From Panicum virgatum (lineage: Eukaryota > Streptophyta > Magnoliopsida > Poales > Poaceae): a DNA stretch of 64,000 bases. Positions 48,526-62,023 of the stretch are shown here, piece after piece; the stretch's first letter is position 1, and the number at the start of each line of letters is the position of its first letter. The notes beneath the pieces were generated by a model. It saw only the letters and a program-made list of their open reading frames with translations. It was not told where the DNA came from and searched no databases. Location of the stretch: positions 48,103,781 to 48,167,780 of the forward strand of contig NC_053137.1 in the NCBI RefSeq assembly GCF_016808335.1. The letters run 5' to 3'. A program made the translations under genes and the position numbers.

Positions 48526-49981
48526 ATGGCGTCGATGAAGTATGATTTACCGATGTTGGACTACAAGACGAGGTTCTCGCTGTGGCAAGTCAAGATGAGA
48601 GCTATTCTGCCGCAAACCAATGATCTTGATGAGGCGCTGGAAAAATTCGGGAAAAAGAAAAAGGATGAGTGGACCGATGAGGAGAAGCGCAAGGACCGTA
48701 AGCCTCTTTCTCTTATTCAGCTTCATCTATCTAATGATATTCTGCAAGAAGTGCTGCAGGAAAAGACTGCTGCAGAATTGTGGCTAAAACTGGAATCGAT
48801 CTGCATGTCGAAGGATCTTACCAGTAAATTGCATATGAAGTTGAAGCTGTATACGCTTAAGATGCAGTAGGGTGATTCGGTGATGGATCACCTATCTGTC
48901 TTCAAGGAGATCGTTGCTGACTTAGGGTCGATGGAGGTTAAGTATGAAGATGAGGACTTAGGTCTTCTCTTATTATGCTCTTTGCCAAGTTCTTATGCAA
49001 GTTTTCGTGACACCATACTATTAAGCGGTGATGAACTAACCCTTGCGGAAGTTTGTAAGGCACTCCAGTCTAAGGAGAAGATGAAAGGCATGGTGCAGAC
49101 AGATGGATCGTCCTCAAGGGGCGACGCCTTGCATGTTAGAGGCAGATCAGAGCAAAGATCATCCAACGACAACAACGATCATAGCAAGAGCAATGACGGT
49201 AGAGGCCGCTCCCAGTCCAAAGGTCCCAAGAAGAAATTATTTTGTAAGTACTGCAAGAAGAAATCTCATATGATTGAGGATTGCTGGAAATTGCAGAATA
49301 AGGAGAAGAGGAAGAATAAATCTGATGGTAAGGCTAGTGTTGCTTCCGCTAGTGAAAACTCTGAGTCAGATTGTTTGGTTGTCTTTGATGGTTGTGTTGC
49401 TGGTCATGATGAGTGGATTCTTGATTCTGCATGTTCCTTTCATATCTGCACTAACAGAGATTGGTTCAGTTCCTATGAGTCTTTGTAGAACGGTGATTTT
49501 GTGTGCATGGGAGATGATAACCCGTGTGAGATTGTTCGCATAGGCTCTGTTCAGATCAAGACCCATGATTCGCGCACTGAAAAATGTGAGGCACATACCA
49601 GGGGATGAAAAGAAATCTGATCTCGTTGAGCATACTTGATAAAGAAGGACTCAAATACATCGGTTCAGGTGGAGTTGTGAAGGTATCTAAAGGTTCGCTT
49701 GTATGTTTGCTGAGTGATCTAAATCCTTCAAATTTATATGTTCTCAGAGGTTGTACTTTGCATGGTTCTGTTTCTGCTGCTAATGTTGCTAATACTGAAC
49801 CTAGTAAGACTGACATTTGGCATATGCGTCTTGGACACATGAGTGAACTCGGTATGGCAGAATTGATGAAGAGAAACCTGCTGGATGGCTGCATTCTAAG
49901 TGGCAAGAAGTTCTGTGAGCATTGTGTATTTGGTAAGCACAAGAGGGTCAAATTCAATACCTCTGTTCATACTACAAAAGG
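48526..49981 (+). pseudogene. Ty1-copia gag-pol, 5' part, with stops and a frameshift
   Basis: The frame from ATG at 48526 encodes a copia gag (YDLPMLDYKTRFSLWQVKM), a gag zinc knuckle (CKYCKKKSHMIEDCWKLQ, about 49243-49296), the protease active-site region (WILDSACSFHICTNRDWF) and the GAG-pre-integrase block (LWHMRLGHMSELGMAELMKR-like, about 49815-49875). It is disabled by TAG at 48868-48870, TAG at 49486-49488 and a small indel near 49580. The Ty3-gypsy LTR begins at 49982, just before the integrase core would start; integrase, reverse transcriptase and the right LTR must lie beyond the window. Confidence 0.85.
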
Positions 49982-51032
49982 TGTCGGTACCCTGTAGCAG
50001 GGATACCCACTCTTACCGCAGCAAGACAGGACCCGCGTAGTTATCCGTAACTACGCGTAAGGACGGAGTAGCCAGGCCCCTCCGGTCAGGCTCTTGCCTC
50101 ACCAGGCCAACGGCCCCGGACCCGTTCCCCGCCTGGGGATGGGTCCGGAGACGCCACGTGTCTCTAAGGAAGGGAAGCTCCGAGCTGACAGCCGAGGTCT
50201 CGGACCCCCCATAGGGGTCCGGGACCTCCTGCGCCGTCCGGACCCCCTTACCGTGCGGGGGTCCGGAGCCGCCACGTGTCCCGGAGGCACGGGCGCGGGC
50301 TCGTGCGCGAGTCCTCCGCAAGGGGGACTCGCCCACCCACCGTATTTAATGCAGATGGTTGACGCATGCTCTGCCGCCGCAGCACGCGGGACAGCCTTTG
50401 TCAGGCCCCGCTGTGCACCGCGTATTACCAAGGTGCACAGTGCAGCCGCCTGTGCCGCGCCCGCGCAGGGCCCGTCAGCCGCATTAAATGGATACGACGG
50501 CACGGCACTTTTCCATCATACCGCCTACGCCGCTCCCTACACAGCCGTTCAGCTACGTGGCAGGCGACGCCGCTGGCTACGACGGGCGCCGTTCCGACAA
50601 GACAGCGCCTAGACATGCTGAACGGGAGACTCCAAGAGCAGGCAAAGATATCCAGAGAAAGATCTCCTTTGCCTGCAACGCCATAATGATGAACAGTACT
50701 ATATTTTATACCGCATCGCTGGGCCCACTTGTCGGGGTCCCGGCAGCCATGTACGCGCCTCCCTTGAGATATAAAAGGGAGGCACTCGCTGTGTACAGGA
50801 CAGCGCCGGACAGACACAAGCTCTCGCAGCTCTCACACTCTCGTGGGGAGGCAATACAACACACAGTGGACGTAGGGTATTACGCTCCGGCGGCCCGAAC
50901 CACTCTAAATCTTGCTGTGTTCATCGTGTTCTTGAGTGAGATCGTTCTGGGACTAGCTAACCCCCGAGTACACACCCTCTGGGCTAGGGCGGGTGCCTTC
51001 CGCCACCCGGCCGTGGTTGCAGCTCCACGACA
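49982..51032 (+). mobile_element. Left LTR of a Tat-type Ty3-gypsy element
   Basis: 1051 bases with the ends TGTCGGTACCC and CTCCACGACA (TGTCG/CGACA inverted). It is GC-rich, with a TATA box GAGATATAAAAGG at 50766-50778. Directly after it, TTTGGCGCGCCAGGTAGGGG (51033-51052) is the primer-binding region typical of grass Tat elements (RIRE2/Cinful-like). The five bases before it, AAAGG (49977-49981), would be one copy of the target duplication within the copia element. Confidence 0.85.
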
Positions 51033-51092
51033 TTTGGCGCGCCAGGTAGGGGGACTCTTTAGCTGGTCGCAGTTCATCTCCTCATCGTCCCC

Positions 51093-52421
51093 ATGGTTCG
51101 TGTGGACGACGTAGAGATGACGGAGGGTGTGGCGTCCTCCACGCCACACGCTCCTCGTGTTCCTGCTCCAGGGGCAACTGTGCCTGTGGAGCAGCCACCG
51201 TCGGCGGCAGCGCGCGCTGCTCGCCGGCAAGAGTCAGGGCGCCCATCAAGGGCCCCCTCACAGGCTGCGAGCGGCGGAGCGCTGGCAGCGGCTTGGGAGT
51301 TGCTTCGCAACCCCCCGGCTGAGGCAGCCTCGCCAGACGCCCTGAAGCAGTGGCGGGACGACGTTGACCGTCTCCTCCACCTGGCTCAGGCCTCCCCCAG
51401 TTCTGCAAGGACTGGGCAACGACATCCGCCCGGCAATGCTGTGGTACCTTATCACCAGCGTCAGGGCGGTGCGTCGGCGTCCGTGCGCTCCCCTACCGTG
51501 AGGGGTGCACGAACAGAAGACCTGCGGGCGGAGCTCAACCGCCGGCGCGCGGGAGAGGATGCCCGCGTCTCTGTTGAGAGGGCGCGAGAGCGCCGTCTTA
51601 ACATTGAGGGCCGTAACCTCAACGCCGACTTGGACATGGTGGCACCCAAGCCCCCGGTGAACGCCCGAATACAGCCAGGCGCACCAGTTGCTGGGGTGGG
51701 CTGCGCTGCGCTGGCGGACCACCTCCGAGCAGTGGCATGGCCATCCAAGTTCCGCCCCCACCTGCCGGAAAAGTACGACGGTACCACTAACCCTTCGGAG
51801 TTCCTGCAGGTGTACGTTACTGCCATCACAGCGGCTGGTGGTAACGGCGCCGTCATGGCAAGCTACTTTCATGTAGCCTTGTCTGGGCCAGCCCGGACCT
51901 GGCTCATGAACCTCACACCTGGGACGATCCAGTCTTGGGAAGAGCTCTGTGCGAGGTTCACAGCGAACTTCGCCAGTGCATACCAGCAGCATGGTGTGGA
52001 GGCACACCTCCACACCGTAAGGCAAAAGCCCGGAGAAACGCTACGGGCCTTCATCTCGCGCTTCACCAAGGTACGGGGTACCATTCCTCGTATCTCAGAC
52101 GCATCTATTATCACTGCTTTCCACCAGGGGGTACGTGACGAGAAGATGCTCGAGAAGCTGGCGACGCACGAGGTGGAAAGCGTCACTACGCTTTTCTCCC
52201 TGGCAGACAAGTGTGCCAGGGCCGCTGAGGGTCGTGCATGGCACTCAGCCCCCCAAAGCGGAGACACCAAGGCTGGCGCCTCCAGTGCTACCGCTCAGGG
52301 CGGTGGCAAGAAGAAGAAGAACAAGAACCGGAATCGCGGAGAACTGCAATCTGGTGGACCAGTCGTTGCAGCGGCGGCGCCAGCAGCGACGCCGGCTGCG
52401 GCAGCAGCGGCTGGGTGCTAG
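51093..52421 (+). CDS. Tat-type Ty3-gypsy gag protein
   Basis: Open frame of 442 codons from ATG at 51093. The retrotransposon gag domain occupies about residues 215-390 (PEKYDGTTNPSEFLQVYVTA, FHVALSGPARTWLMNL, SWEELCARFTANFASAYQ, KPGETLRAFISRFTKVRG). This protein forms the virus-like particle shell. The frame stops at a TAG (52419-52421) where related elements read on into the zinc knuckle and protease, so the stop is probably a nonsense mutation rather than the natural end. The N-terminal region is Ala/Pro-rich and variable. Confidence 0.8.
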   Translation: MVRVDDVEMTEGVASSTPHAPRVPAPGATVPVEQPPSAAARAARRQESGRPSRAPSQAASGGALAAAWELLRNPPAEAASPDALKQWRDDVDRLLHLAQASPSSARTGQRHPPGNAVVPYHQRQGGASASVRSPTVRGARTEDLRAELNRRRAGEDARVSVERARERRLNIEGRNLNADLDMVAPKPPVNARIQPGAPVAGVGCAALADHLRAVAWPSKFRPHLPEKYDGTTNPSEFLQVYVTAITAAGGNGAVMASYFHVALSGPARTWLMNLTPGTIQSWEELCARFTANFASAYQQHGVEAHLHTVRQKPGETLRAFISRFTKVRGTIPRISDASIITAFHQGVRDEKMLEKLATHEVESVTTLFSLADKCARAAEGRAWHSAPQSGDTKAGASSATAQGGGKKKKNKNRNRGELQSGGPVVAAAAPAATPAAAAAAGC

Positions 52422-53017
52422 AATGCGCACGGCAAACGCCCTCGCCCGCAAGGTGGAAGCGGAGGTTCATGCCCAGTGCATCCCCCCGCTCGCCACAGCG
52501 CCGCTGACTGCCGTGAGATCCAGAAGCTCGCGAAGCGGGTCAGTGGGCGGCGTGAGCAGTCCTCCAAGGACGGTTCATGAGCAGTCCTCCAAGGACGGTT
52601 CACCCCCTCCTCGCCAGCGGGCTGGTAAGGTGAAGGCCTCCGACAGCGGGGCCGCCGCTGGGGAGAAGGAGTTGGGGTACCAATCCCCCGCTCGAGAGCT
52701 GAAGGGCGTCTATCACGACGACGACTCCGATTCCGACAACGGCGACCGCCGCAAGAAGCTGTACGTAATGTACGGCAGAAGCTGGGAGCTTGTCTCCCGA
52801 CGGGATGTGAAGACCCTTCGCCGGGAGGTCCTCTCGGTGAAGCCGGGGGTCCCGAAGGCGGCGCCGCACCAGAGGTGGATGAACACCACTATCTCTTTCG
52901 GGCCATCCGACTGCCCGGAGAATATGGCCGGAGCTGGTGTACTACCTCTAGTCACCGCTCCTGTCATATCCAACGTGAGGCTCTATCACGTCTGATTGAC
53001 GGTGGGGCAGGCCTCAA
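52422..53017 (+). pseudogene. Tat element gag-protease region, shifted and cut by an insertion
   Basis: After the stop, the same frame continues through a CCHC-like stretch (CPVHPPARHSAADC) to 52578. A 25-base tandem duplication (GAGCAGTCCTCCAAGGACGG..., 52554-52578 and 52579-52602) then throws it into the next frame. That frame encodes KKLYVMYGRSWELVSRRDVK and FGPSDCPENMAGAGVLPLVT. A one-base loss follows in the codons before the aspartic protease site (IDGGAGLN). The chromovirus LTR begins right after that site at 53018. The rest of pol is off-window. Confidence 0.8.
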
Positions 53018-56000
53018 TGTGGCAGAACCGCCTAAATTATCCCGGCTCAAGTGCGTAAACCATCACCATAAAGGCAACATTAGCTTAAACGCACTTCAAA
53101 CGGAACAATTTTTGTTCTGTCGGGTAACGTCCCGATACAACCACCGATTCTCGGATCGAACAAGCATACCTCGCACGAAGGCGAGTCCAGAGATATTACA
53201 ACCACAAAATTTACAACACAGGCAAGTTCAGTAGTGATTACAAAATAGTTCAAACCATTATTACAAAACCAACTTAAGTAAAACAGTTATACAAGCCATG
53301 ATTATAATTTCAGAGTCTAAACAGCGGAAGATGAAACACGATCTCTACAACACGTCGCCAAAAGTATACCAATCTAGCCCAAGCCGGGTATCACTCGTCA
53401 TAGTCATTGCCGGCCGAAGACGTATCCCATTCTACGGACCAGCCAGGAGGCAACGAGCAAGGATAGGTCAAGCTAGCGACCTGATCCTCAAAAGTCATAC
53501 CTGAAAAAGGGTTTCCACAGCAAGGCTGAGTATTCTAATACTCAGCAAGACTTAACCGACACCGGGTATAAGTAGCCCACCTTAGCTAGACTATGCAAGG
53601 CTTTGTAAGGCTCTGGTTTTTCCTTTGCTGAAAAGCAATAAAGAGTAGGTCCTTACTTTCAAGTTTTAGCTGCAAGATTCTAGTTGATTAACCATTCTAT
53701 GTAAGCATCTACTAACCATTCATGGTGAAACTTCTAAGCAAACATCAAGATTAATAAGAATATTGTTGCTCTTATTACTCTGTGTGGCAAAGAGATCAAG
53801 CAATCTCATTTCATCGTGAGAGGCGGACGATTCTGAATCGAAATTCAACCTTGCAAGGGTAACCTAGCACACACGTCTGGAATACCGTCGGGTCATTCCC
53901 AAACAACCGTTAACCTTTCTTTCCGGCTTGTGGATAGTGCCACTCTCCCCGACTACAGGGCTCCAAGGCCGAACCTTGTCCCTAGAAGTCGTAGTGTTGC
54001 GCAACATAAAATAAAACCTATCCCTACTGAGAGAGTGGGAGGTATATCCACTCCCCGGTCCAATCGGCTACTAGGCTTGCCGCGTACCATATTTACGGCA
54101 TGTGACTAGTACTTTCAAAAACTTAACCAGCACTACCACACACCGCGACCTTAGCAAGTTCATCAACACAGACGGGGTCTCACATAGGACATGATATCGA
54201 ACACAACCCCGTCTGTCATCCTTATATTGATAACAGAAAGTAAACAAGCAATTCCTATAAAGCTCGCGAGTGACAGGCAATCACTCGACTTTTACCGTTC
54301 CTATAAGCTTAGCAGATAGTCGAACTCAGGTCTAGTGTTCAGTACATAGGTTCCTAGGATCATGCATCTAGGGTTTCAATTCAAATCCTAAGAACTGTAA
54401 ATGCACAAGTAAGTAATAACAGTAAATGATAATAATTTGAAATATAGGTTATGTCCGGGGCTTGCCTTCTCGGTAATTGCTAACTATTTCAGCGCTAGGC
54501 TCTTCCGAACTTTGGTTCGGGGCTTCAGTTAGTTCTGCAGTGTTCACTTGAGCTTCGAGATCACCTCCGTCAGACTCCGGAATCAACTCGTACGTCCCGT
54601 CTGACAAAGTAGTCGTATCTATATGTAATGCAAGAACAACATTATAAACAAACATGGGCAATCGTTTATAGAGTAGTTAAATAACAAATTTAACTACACA
54701 AGGCATCATGATCAAAAGCACAAAAGAAGTTAACTAACTTCATAAAAAGAGTGGTGGCGATTTCCTATACAAATAAGTCATGGTTTGTAAATAAATCAAC
54801 AAATCAAAGTACAAACAGTAATAAAATCTACCAAAATTACTCTAAACAGAACATGAATAAAGTAATCTACCCTACAAAAATCATGTCAAGACATGTAATC
54901 ATTTAACCACAATAAATCATTTACTCAGATAACATCTAGAACAAGCAAGAATTACACAGGTCAAACTAAAGAAGATCAGAAGCTCAAATTTTAACACGAG
55001 ATCTAAACAGTGATGATCTAGCTACTGTGAAGTTTTCATGATTTTATCTGCACGGAAATAATTCAGATAAATTAAACTAAACAGACATCAGTTTAGCAAG
55101 ATTTAATTTTTGCTCCTGTTCTAGACATGAACTAAAGCTCAAACTTCCTGGACAAGCTAACATACTCCAGAAGAAGACTCATGAATATTTTCATGATTTA
55201 TTAAGAACAGAAACTATTTACCATGAATAAAGTCTATTAAACAAAGATTAAATCAAATAAATAGCTACAACAAAGAACTGATCATGACATTTTTATAGCA
55301 AAGCTAGTGTAACATGAGTAAACTACCACCAAAATTTCAAAGCAATACAAGCTTTCAAGCATCAGTTAAGAAAAAGATTAAAGAACAAGTAGTTATACAC
55401 CTAGTAACACAAAACAACATCTACAGCAAAAACTTGCAACTAAGGCCTAACATATTCTGGTTCTACTGCATAGATCTCTTCAAGAGGATTCCAAAACATC
55501 AAGATTTGCTATTTTACGAATTTTCTACGAATTGATCTAGAATTTCAAAGTTCACTGAAAATATTACAAAGCAGCCCCTACTGGCACTATTAATCTGAGT
55601 CTATGCCTATGCAAATAACCCCCTGGGTTTTCTTTCCTTTCAACCCGAGGTCCCTGGGCCGGGTCAGAGAGGGGAGGCGGCGGTTGACCGGCCGTTTCCC
55701 GGCGAGGGGCTCACCGGCGGCGAGAGGGGAGGGGTGCGTGAGCTTCACGGGTGCAAGGCGCACCTCTGGGTGGCCTAGGGTTGCGCGGAGGGGCTCGGAA
55801 GCGGCGGCTCGGCGGAGCAGGGCGGGTCGGCGGCGGAGGCAAGCGACGGCGAGGGTGCTCCGATGAGGTTCAGGCGAGGGGAAGTGGCCTGGGAGCTGCG
55901 CGAGGTCGAGGCGGTGCTAAAGGTGGGGGCTGTAGGGGTAGAGCGGGTCTGGGGTGGCGGCTCCGCGGCGGGGTGAAGCTCACCGGCGTTCGGGGTGAGC

Positions 56001-56845
56001 GGCGGCGGCGTTCTGGGGCGTGGGGTTAGGGAACTGGCGAAAAGATGAGGGGAAAAGAGCGCGGGGCTTCTTGTAGTGCTCAGGCGCGCGAAAGATCGAG
56101 AGCTGGGCCTCGGGTTTGGGCTCTCCACGGCGGCGGCGAGGTGGCAGCCGGCGGGGAGGTTCTGGGCGCGGCGGGGCGGCGTGGCGAGGGGTGGAGGCGC
56201 CAGCGCGAGGCAACAGGCGGGGGAGGAGCTCGTCCGCGACGCGTGGGCGCCAGCGCGCGGCGAATTGATGGCCGGGAAGGCCGGGAAATCGTCGGCGGGC
56301 GGCGCTGTCGGTGGCCGGCGGCGAGAAGCAGAGCAGGGAGGGGAGATGGTCATAAGGACGATTTTGCAATTTCCAAAAGTTCCAGGGACCTTTCTGTAAA
56401 CAAGCAATAACTTTTGAACTAAAGCCCAAATGAAAAAGTGCCCAACATGAAAGTCGTTCAACTTTTCAAGATCTACAACTTTGATGTTGTGCAAAAATTT
56501 ATTTGACCAAAGATTCAAGAGATAAAATTAAAATCATTGAAGGGATTTTGAAATCTAGGAAATTTGTCTTTTTCAACGTAAATTCACTACAAACATAGAC
56601 TTACAAGCAAAATTGGTTGCCATGCAATAAATGCACTGAAATTTTGCACAAACACCCTCCATAAAAGCTATAAACACAATTAACTATATAAAGGACCTTG
56701 CATAAAATCATAATTACACATATAACCTTTCATAATTACAAAAAGATCCTTTTTAAGCAATTCAAGCACATGATGCATAGCAAACCTACACCATTACTGT
56801 GCAGGTACCAAATTAAAATACTGTGTAAACACCCGGGGTGTTACA
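53018..56845 (-). mobile_element. 3' LTR of a minus-strand Ty3-gypsy chromovirus
   Basis: In the element's own orientation the LTR begins TGTAACACCCCGGGTG at 56845, right after a purine tract (GGGGGGAAGGC), and ends TTCTGCCACA at 53018. It is 3828 bases long with TGT...ACA ends. The five bases CTCAA before 53018 would be one copy of the target duplication; the other copy and the 5' LTR are beyond 64000. The centre (55600-56350) is GC-rich with overlapping frames that do not look like proteins. It shares its start motif with the solo LTR at 29981. Confidence 0.85.
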
Positions 56846-56855
56846 GCCTTCCCCC

Positions 56856-59800
56856 CTAAAAGGAATCTCGTCCCGAGATTATAGAAAGAAAAGGGTGCAA
56901 CGATTTGGTACCTGGATTGGTTCTAAGAAAGTCGGGAAAGTTTCTTTGGAGAAAATTTTCAGTTTCCCAAGTAGCTTCTTCTACCGTATGCTGATTCCAC
57001 TGGATTTTGTACATTTTAACTTTCTCCCTTCTAGTACTTCTTTCTTTTGTGTCAAGAATCTTGATTGGATACTCCGTATAAGATAGATCGGATTCAATTT
57101 CGATATCTTGTGGTTCAAGGATTTCAGTAGGTATCCTGGTGCACTTCCGAAGTTGTGAGACATGGAAGACATCATGAACGGCGGCCAATTGAGATGAAAG
57201 ACGGAGTCGGTAGGCAACGGGTCCACAAGTTTTGATAATTTCAAATGGTCCGATATATCGGGGTGCTAATTTCCCTTTTAAGCCAAAGCGTTGAACACCT
57301 TTAGTAGGAGATACTCGCAAATATACAAAGTCTCCTACCTCGAATTGTAAAGGATCTCTTCTTTTGTCTGCATAACTTTTCTGTCTTGATTGGGCTGCTT
57401 TAAGATTAACCTGGATAACTCTGACTTGCTCCTCTGCCTCAGAGACTAAATCTGGCCCAAAAATTTTGCGTTCCCCAGCTTGCGACCAATTCAAAGGAGT
57501 TCGACACCTTCGACCGTATAATGCTTCAAATGGGGCCATTTGCAAGCTAGATTGATAACTGTTATTGTATGAAAACTCTGCCAGTGCTAAGCACTTAACC
57601 CAATTCTTGCCATATTGAATAACACATGCCCTCAACATGTCTTCAAGGATTTGATTGATTCGTTCAGTTTGCCCATCTGTTTGTGGATGATAAGCTGAAC
57701 TACGAATCAGTTTTGTTCCAAGGGATTCTTGCATTTGCTCCCAGAAACGTGCTATAAACTGAGGCCCACGATCAGAAATAATCGTCTTTGGAATGCCATG
57801 TAAACGAACAATCTGATCGAGATAAATTTCTGCGTACTTCTTGGCAGAATAAGTGGTGTGTACTGGAATAAAATGAGCGGTCTTGGTGAGTCTATCAACG
57901 ATTACCCAAACAGAATCATGCTTATGAGGAGTAATGGGTAAACCAACGATAAAATCCATACTGATGTCCTCCCATTTCCAGGATGGAATAGATAAAGGTT
58001 GGAGAGTACCAGCTATTTTCAAGTGACTAGCTTTAACTCTTTGACAGACATCACACTCAGAAACATATTTAGCGATCTCTCTTTTCATTCGAGTCCACCA
58101 GAAATTTTGTTTGAGATCATGGTACATCTTGGTACCACCGGGATGAATCGAAAATTTCGAAAGATGTGCTTCATCAAGGATTTGCTTTCTAAGCTCATGA
58201 TTCTTGGGTACAACTAGTCGAGATTCAAACCATAAAACTCCTCTATGATCCACTCTGAAACATTTATACTTTGCTTCACCTTGTGATAACTTTTCCTTGA
58301 TGACGTTGATACCCTCATCATGTAATTGCCCCATGATGATGCTATCATGAAGTGTAGGCTCAAGGGATATATGGTTCAAACTTCCTTGAGATACCATTTC
58401 TAGGTTTAACTTCATCATTTCCTGGCATAGAGTTTCATTGAATGGTTCTACAGATAGACAGTGGCATTGTGACTTGCGGCTGAGTGCATCCGCAACCACA
58501 TTAGCCTTTCCTGGATGATAGTGCACTTCTAGATCATAATCCTTTATCAACTCTAGCCAGCGTCTCTGCCTCATGTTGAGATCAGCTTGAGTAAAGATAT
58601 ATTTGAGGCTCTTATGGTCAGTGTAAATATTACAGTGAGTTCCCATAAGATGATGTCTCCACATCTTAAGAGCGTGAATGACAGCTGCTAATTCCAGATC
58701 ATGGGTTGGATAATTCTTCTCATGATCCCGGAGAGCTCTTGATGCATAAGAGATAACCCGGTTGTCCTGCATAAGCACACAACCAAGTCCCGTACCCGAA
58801 GCATCACAATAGACATCAAAAGGTTTGGTACTGTCCGGTGTAGACAATACTGGAGCGGTAGTTAATCTTGCTTTAAGAGTTTGGAAAGCTTCTTCACACT
58901 TATCATTCCAAACGAACTTCATCCCCTTCTTTAATAACTCCGTCATAGGCTTGGCTATTCTGGAGAAATCAGTAATAAACCGACGATAATATCCAGCTAA
59001 ACCAAGAAAACTGCGAATTTGATGAACTGAAATAGGAGATTCACAATCCATCACTTCTTGTACTTTAGTTGGATCAACAGATATACCATCACTGGAGATA
59101 GTGTGACCTAAGAATTTCACACTGTCCAACCAAAATTCACACTTGGAGAATTTGGCATAAAGATGATGATCTCGTAATCGTTGGAGAACGATACGCAAAT
59201 GATCAGCATGATCTTCTTCATTCTTGGAGTAGATCAAGATATCGTCAATGAAAACCACGACGAATTTATCCAGCTCCGGCATGAAGACTGAATTCATCAA
59301 GTACATAAAATATGCTGGGGCGTTGGTAAGACCAAAAGACATAACCAAATATTCATATAGTCCATATCTGGTAGAGAAAGCAGTCTTTGGAATATCACAA
59401 GGCTTGATCTTTATTTGATGGTAGCCAGAACGAAGATCAATCTTAGAGAAAACCTTAGCTCCAGCTAACTGATCAAACAGAATATCAATGCGGGGAAGAG
59501 GATACTTGTTTTTAATAGTGACCGCATTGAGTGGTCGATAATCAACACATAGCCTCAAACTATCGTCTTTCTTCTTCACAAACAGGGCTGGACATCCCCA
59601 GGGTGAAGAACTGGGACGTATAAAACCTTTGTCAAGAAGGTCTTGGAGTTGGACTTTCAATTCTGCTAATTCATTTGGAGGCATTCGGTACGACCTCTTA
59701 GAAATAGGGGCGGTACCGGGTTGAAGTTCGATAACAAACTCGATGTCTCTATCAGGAGGCATTCCAGGTAAATCATCTGGAAATACATCCGCATACTCCC

Positions 59801-61388
59801 ACACAATAGGGATATCTTCAAGTTTAATTCCTTTTGCGGCATAAGCACAAGAGTTAACATACTCTCGTTGGGGTAGATAGAGTATGGTGGCTCCTTGATG
59901 TGGTGAATCTATCTCGACAGCCCGGGAAGAGATATCTAATAGCACTTTATGTGTAGTCATCCAATTCACGCCTAGAATAACATCCATGCCTTCTAAATTT
60001 AGCAAGATCAAGTCTGTCTTTATCAATTTGCTACCCAGCTTAATTGGCACACATCTAGTGATTTGATTGGAAGCTATCTTCCCACCAGGGGTTGTTATCA
60101 TAAAAGATCCCTTAGTATGACAAAAATCCAATCCTAATCTTGCTCCAAATTTGGCACTTATAAAACTATGCGTTGCACCAGAATCAAATAATATGACTGC
60201 GGGTTTATTGTGGATAGAGAAAGTACCCGTCATTACTGGTGCTCCTGCTGGAAGGTCTGCAAGAGTAGTGAAATTAACTCGCCCTTGCCGGACTTGCACC
60301 ATTTGCCTCTTGCCCTTGCCCTTGTTGTTGTTGTTGTTGTTGTTCTGATTAGGGTTTTGCCCTGGATTATTCCTTCTGGGTTGTGGACAATTCTTGGCAA
60401 AATGAGAAGCACTGCCGCAGTTGAAACATCGATTATTACTATTCCCACTATTGAACTGTGGGGCATTCGGCCTTGGGCTAAACTGCTGCTGTTGCTGTTG
60501 CTGAGGCACTGGAGGTCTGAATCCTCCTTGTTGCTGAGGCGGCCTAAAGACAAACCTACCCACTGGGGCATTTCTTTGTGGAGGCCTAGGTGGAGTATTT
60601 TGCACCAGGCGATACCTCGGTGGCTGGGCACTCGAGGGTCCCGTTGGTGCCTTCCGCTTTTTCTCAGCACGATGTGCAGCAATACAATCTTCCTGTGTAA
60701 TGGCCATATTAACCAGCTCATTATAGGTATTGGGCTGAACCAAGTTTAAACGTTCTTTGAGCTTAGTATTGAGGCCACGACGGAAACGATCACGTTTCTT
60801 GGCATCAGTATCAGCATGATGACCCGCATATTGGCACAGATGATTGAAGGTCTGTGCATATTGAAGAACAGTGCGGGTTCCCTGATCTAGAGCCAAGAAT
60901 TCATTCAACTTTCTTTCCATTAGTCCATCCGGAATATGATGTGATCTGAATGCAGTTCTGAATTCCTCCCAAGATATGATATGTTCAGCAGGCTGCATTT
61001 CACAATAATTATCCCACCATATACGTGCAGGACCGCGAAGCTGTTGGGCGGCAAAGGGGGCCTTGTTCGCATCAATACATGGTACCGCTAACAAAGCAAA
61101 CTTGGAATTGATTGTACGAAGCCATGCATCGGCATCCAATGGGTCATCAGCTTTGCTGAAAAGTGGAGGTTGGGTACCAAAGAATTCCTGGTAACCCGCT
61201 GGTTGTGCCTCCCTTCCTCCATACTGTTGGCGTGGCTGATTTTGTTGCCCTTGGACTAGCTGGCGAAGCAGCTCTGTTTGCATGGCCATTAACTCGGCCA
61301 GATTTGACGGGGGTGGCGGTGGTTGCTGAGATCCACTGCCATTTTCACAACCGAAGCCATCAGGAGTTCCGCGTGTATGACCAACCAT
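56856..61388 (-). CDS. Chromovirus (Tekay-like Ty3-gypsy) gag-pol polyprotein, intact
   Basis: One uninterrupted frame of 1510 codons. In order it encodes gag (about residues 75-240), a CCHC zinc knuckle ([14 protein letters not shown], 321-334), aspartic protease ([11 protein letters not shown], 401-411), and reverse transcriptase with FIDD (713-716). RNase H (FDVYCDASG, near 857-865; E899; D924) and integrase follow. The integrase has an HHCC finger (H1075, H1082, C1112, C1115) and a DDE triad (D1145, D1206, E1242). A C-terminal chromodomain ([27 protein letters not shown], about 1440-1485) marks a chromovirus, which targets heterochromatin for integration. No stop or frameshift suggests a young insertion. 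It lies immediately upstream of the purine tract and 3' LTR. Confidence 0.93.
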   Translation of the reverse strand: MVGHTRGTPDGFGCENGSGSQQPPPPPSNLAELMAMQTELLRQLVQGQQNQPRQQYGGREAQPAGYQEFFGTQPPLFSKADDPLDADAWLRTINSKFALLAVPCIDANKAPFAAQQLRGPARIWWDNYCEMQPAEHIISWEEFRTAFRSHHIPDGLMERKLNEFLALDQGTRTVLQYAQTFNHLCQYAGHHADTDAKKRDRFRRGLNTKLKERLNLVQPNTYNELVNMAITQEDCIAAHRAEKKRKAPTGPSSAQPPRYRLVQNTPPRPPQRNAPVGRFVFRPPQQQGGFRPPVPQQQQQQQFSPRPNAPQFNSGNSNNRCFNCGSASHFAKNCPQPRRNNPGQNPNQNNNNNNNKGKGKRQMVQVRQGRVNFTTLADLPAGAPVMTGTFSIHNKPAVILFDSGATHSFISAKFGARLGLDFCHTKGSFMITTPGGKIASNQITRCVPIKLGSKLIKTDLILLNLEGMDVILGVNWMTTHKVLLDISSRAVEIDSPHQGATILYLPQREYVNSCAYAAKGIKLEDIPIVWEYADVFPDDLPGMPPDRDIEFVIELQPGTAPISKRSYRMPPNELAELKVQLQDLLDKGFIRPSSSPWGCPALFVKKKDDSLRLCVDYRPLNAVTIKNKYPLPRIDILFDQLAGAKVFSKIDLRSGYHQIKIKPCDIPKTAFSTRYGLYEYLVMSFGLTNAPAYFMYLMNSVFMPELDKFVVVFIDDILIYSKNEEDHADHLRIVLQRLRDHHLYAKFSKCEFWLDSVKFLGHTISSDGISVDPTKVQEVMDCESPISVHQIRSFLGLAGYYRRFITDFSRIAKPMTELLKKGMKFVWNDKCEEAFQTLKARLTTAPVLSTPDSTKPFDVYCDASGTGLGCVLMQDNRVISYASRALRDHEKNYPTHDLELAAVIHALKMWRHHLMGTHCNIYTDHKSLKYIFTQADLNMRQRRWLELIKDYDLEVHYHPGKANVVADALSRKSQCHCLSVEPFNETLCQEMMKLNLEMVSQGSLNHISLEPTLHDSIIMGQLHDEGINVIKEKLSQGEAKYKCFRVDHRGVLWFESRLVVPKNHELRKQILDEAHLSKFSIHPGGTKMYHDLKQNFWWTRMKREIAKYVSECDVCQRVKASHLKIAGTLQPLSIPSWKWEDISMDFIVGLPITPHKHDSVWVIVDRLTKTAHFIPVHTTYSAKKYAEIYLDQIVRLHGIPKTIISDRGPQFIARFWEQMQESLGTKLIRSSAYHPQTDGQTERINQILEDMLRACVIQYGKNWVKCLALAEFSYNNSYQSSLQMAPFEALYGRRCRTPLNWSQAGERKIFGPDLVSEAEEQVRVIQVNLKAAQSRQKSYADKRRDPLQFEVGDFVYLRVSPTKGVQRFGLKGKLAPRYIGPFEIIKTCGPVAYRLRLSSQLAAVHDVFHVSQLRKCTRIPTEILEPQDIEIESDLSYTEYPIKILDTKERSTRREKVKMYKIQWNQHTVEEATWETENFLQRNFPDFLRTNPGTKSLHPFLSIISGRDSF

Positions 61389-62023
61389 CTGTAATCATGG
61401 AAGACATCCATTAGATACATATTTCTCGCTTCCAAAATCAATGGTACATGCAATGATCATACATTTGGATAAAACAACATCAGCAAAAATGTAACTAGAT
61501 GCGGTGTAGCACAATGTGCACAACACATAAATGTGCAACCCACAAAAATTAAAACTGGTCAGCTGCTAGATAGCTTCATGCTCCATCGTATAAAGACTCA
61601 ATGCTGAGAGCAAAGGGTAAAGGAAATAATCTATCAGTTCGCTCTTCCTTGCTATGTGCTATGTTGCTAAACAACAGAGATCATAGAAGGGGTTGGACTA
61701 AAATTTAGTCTCACAGATTCAACATGCTAACATTTGATGAACACATATGCCACAAAAATTTGCAACCTCTTGTATTCATCAAAGGGCGTGAAGATGCACA
61801 AATAAAGAGATTTGCTAAGTAGAAAGATTATGATTTCCAAACTGGTAGTCGCTACTTATATTTCATCAAAGCAGCCTTGTTCTTACAACCTAACATCGCT
61901 TAACCTTACCACATATTATACAGCAAGTTGTACTCCTCCCTAAGGCTATTTTACAATAACATCTTCCCTATATACATATGATACAACAAAAGAACACAAC
62001 TATATAGGACAAGTCTAAGACGC
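61389..62023 (-). other. Spacer between the chromovirus ORF1 and gag-pol
   Basis: AT-rich, no coding frame of note. It belongs to the internal region of the minus-strand chromovirus. Confidence 0.5.

Noticed and set aside
55775..56518. 247-codon minus-strand frame in the chromovirus LTR
   Set aside because: It lies wholly within an LTR in a GC-rich stretch, with Pro/Ala/Ser-rich residues and no motif.
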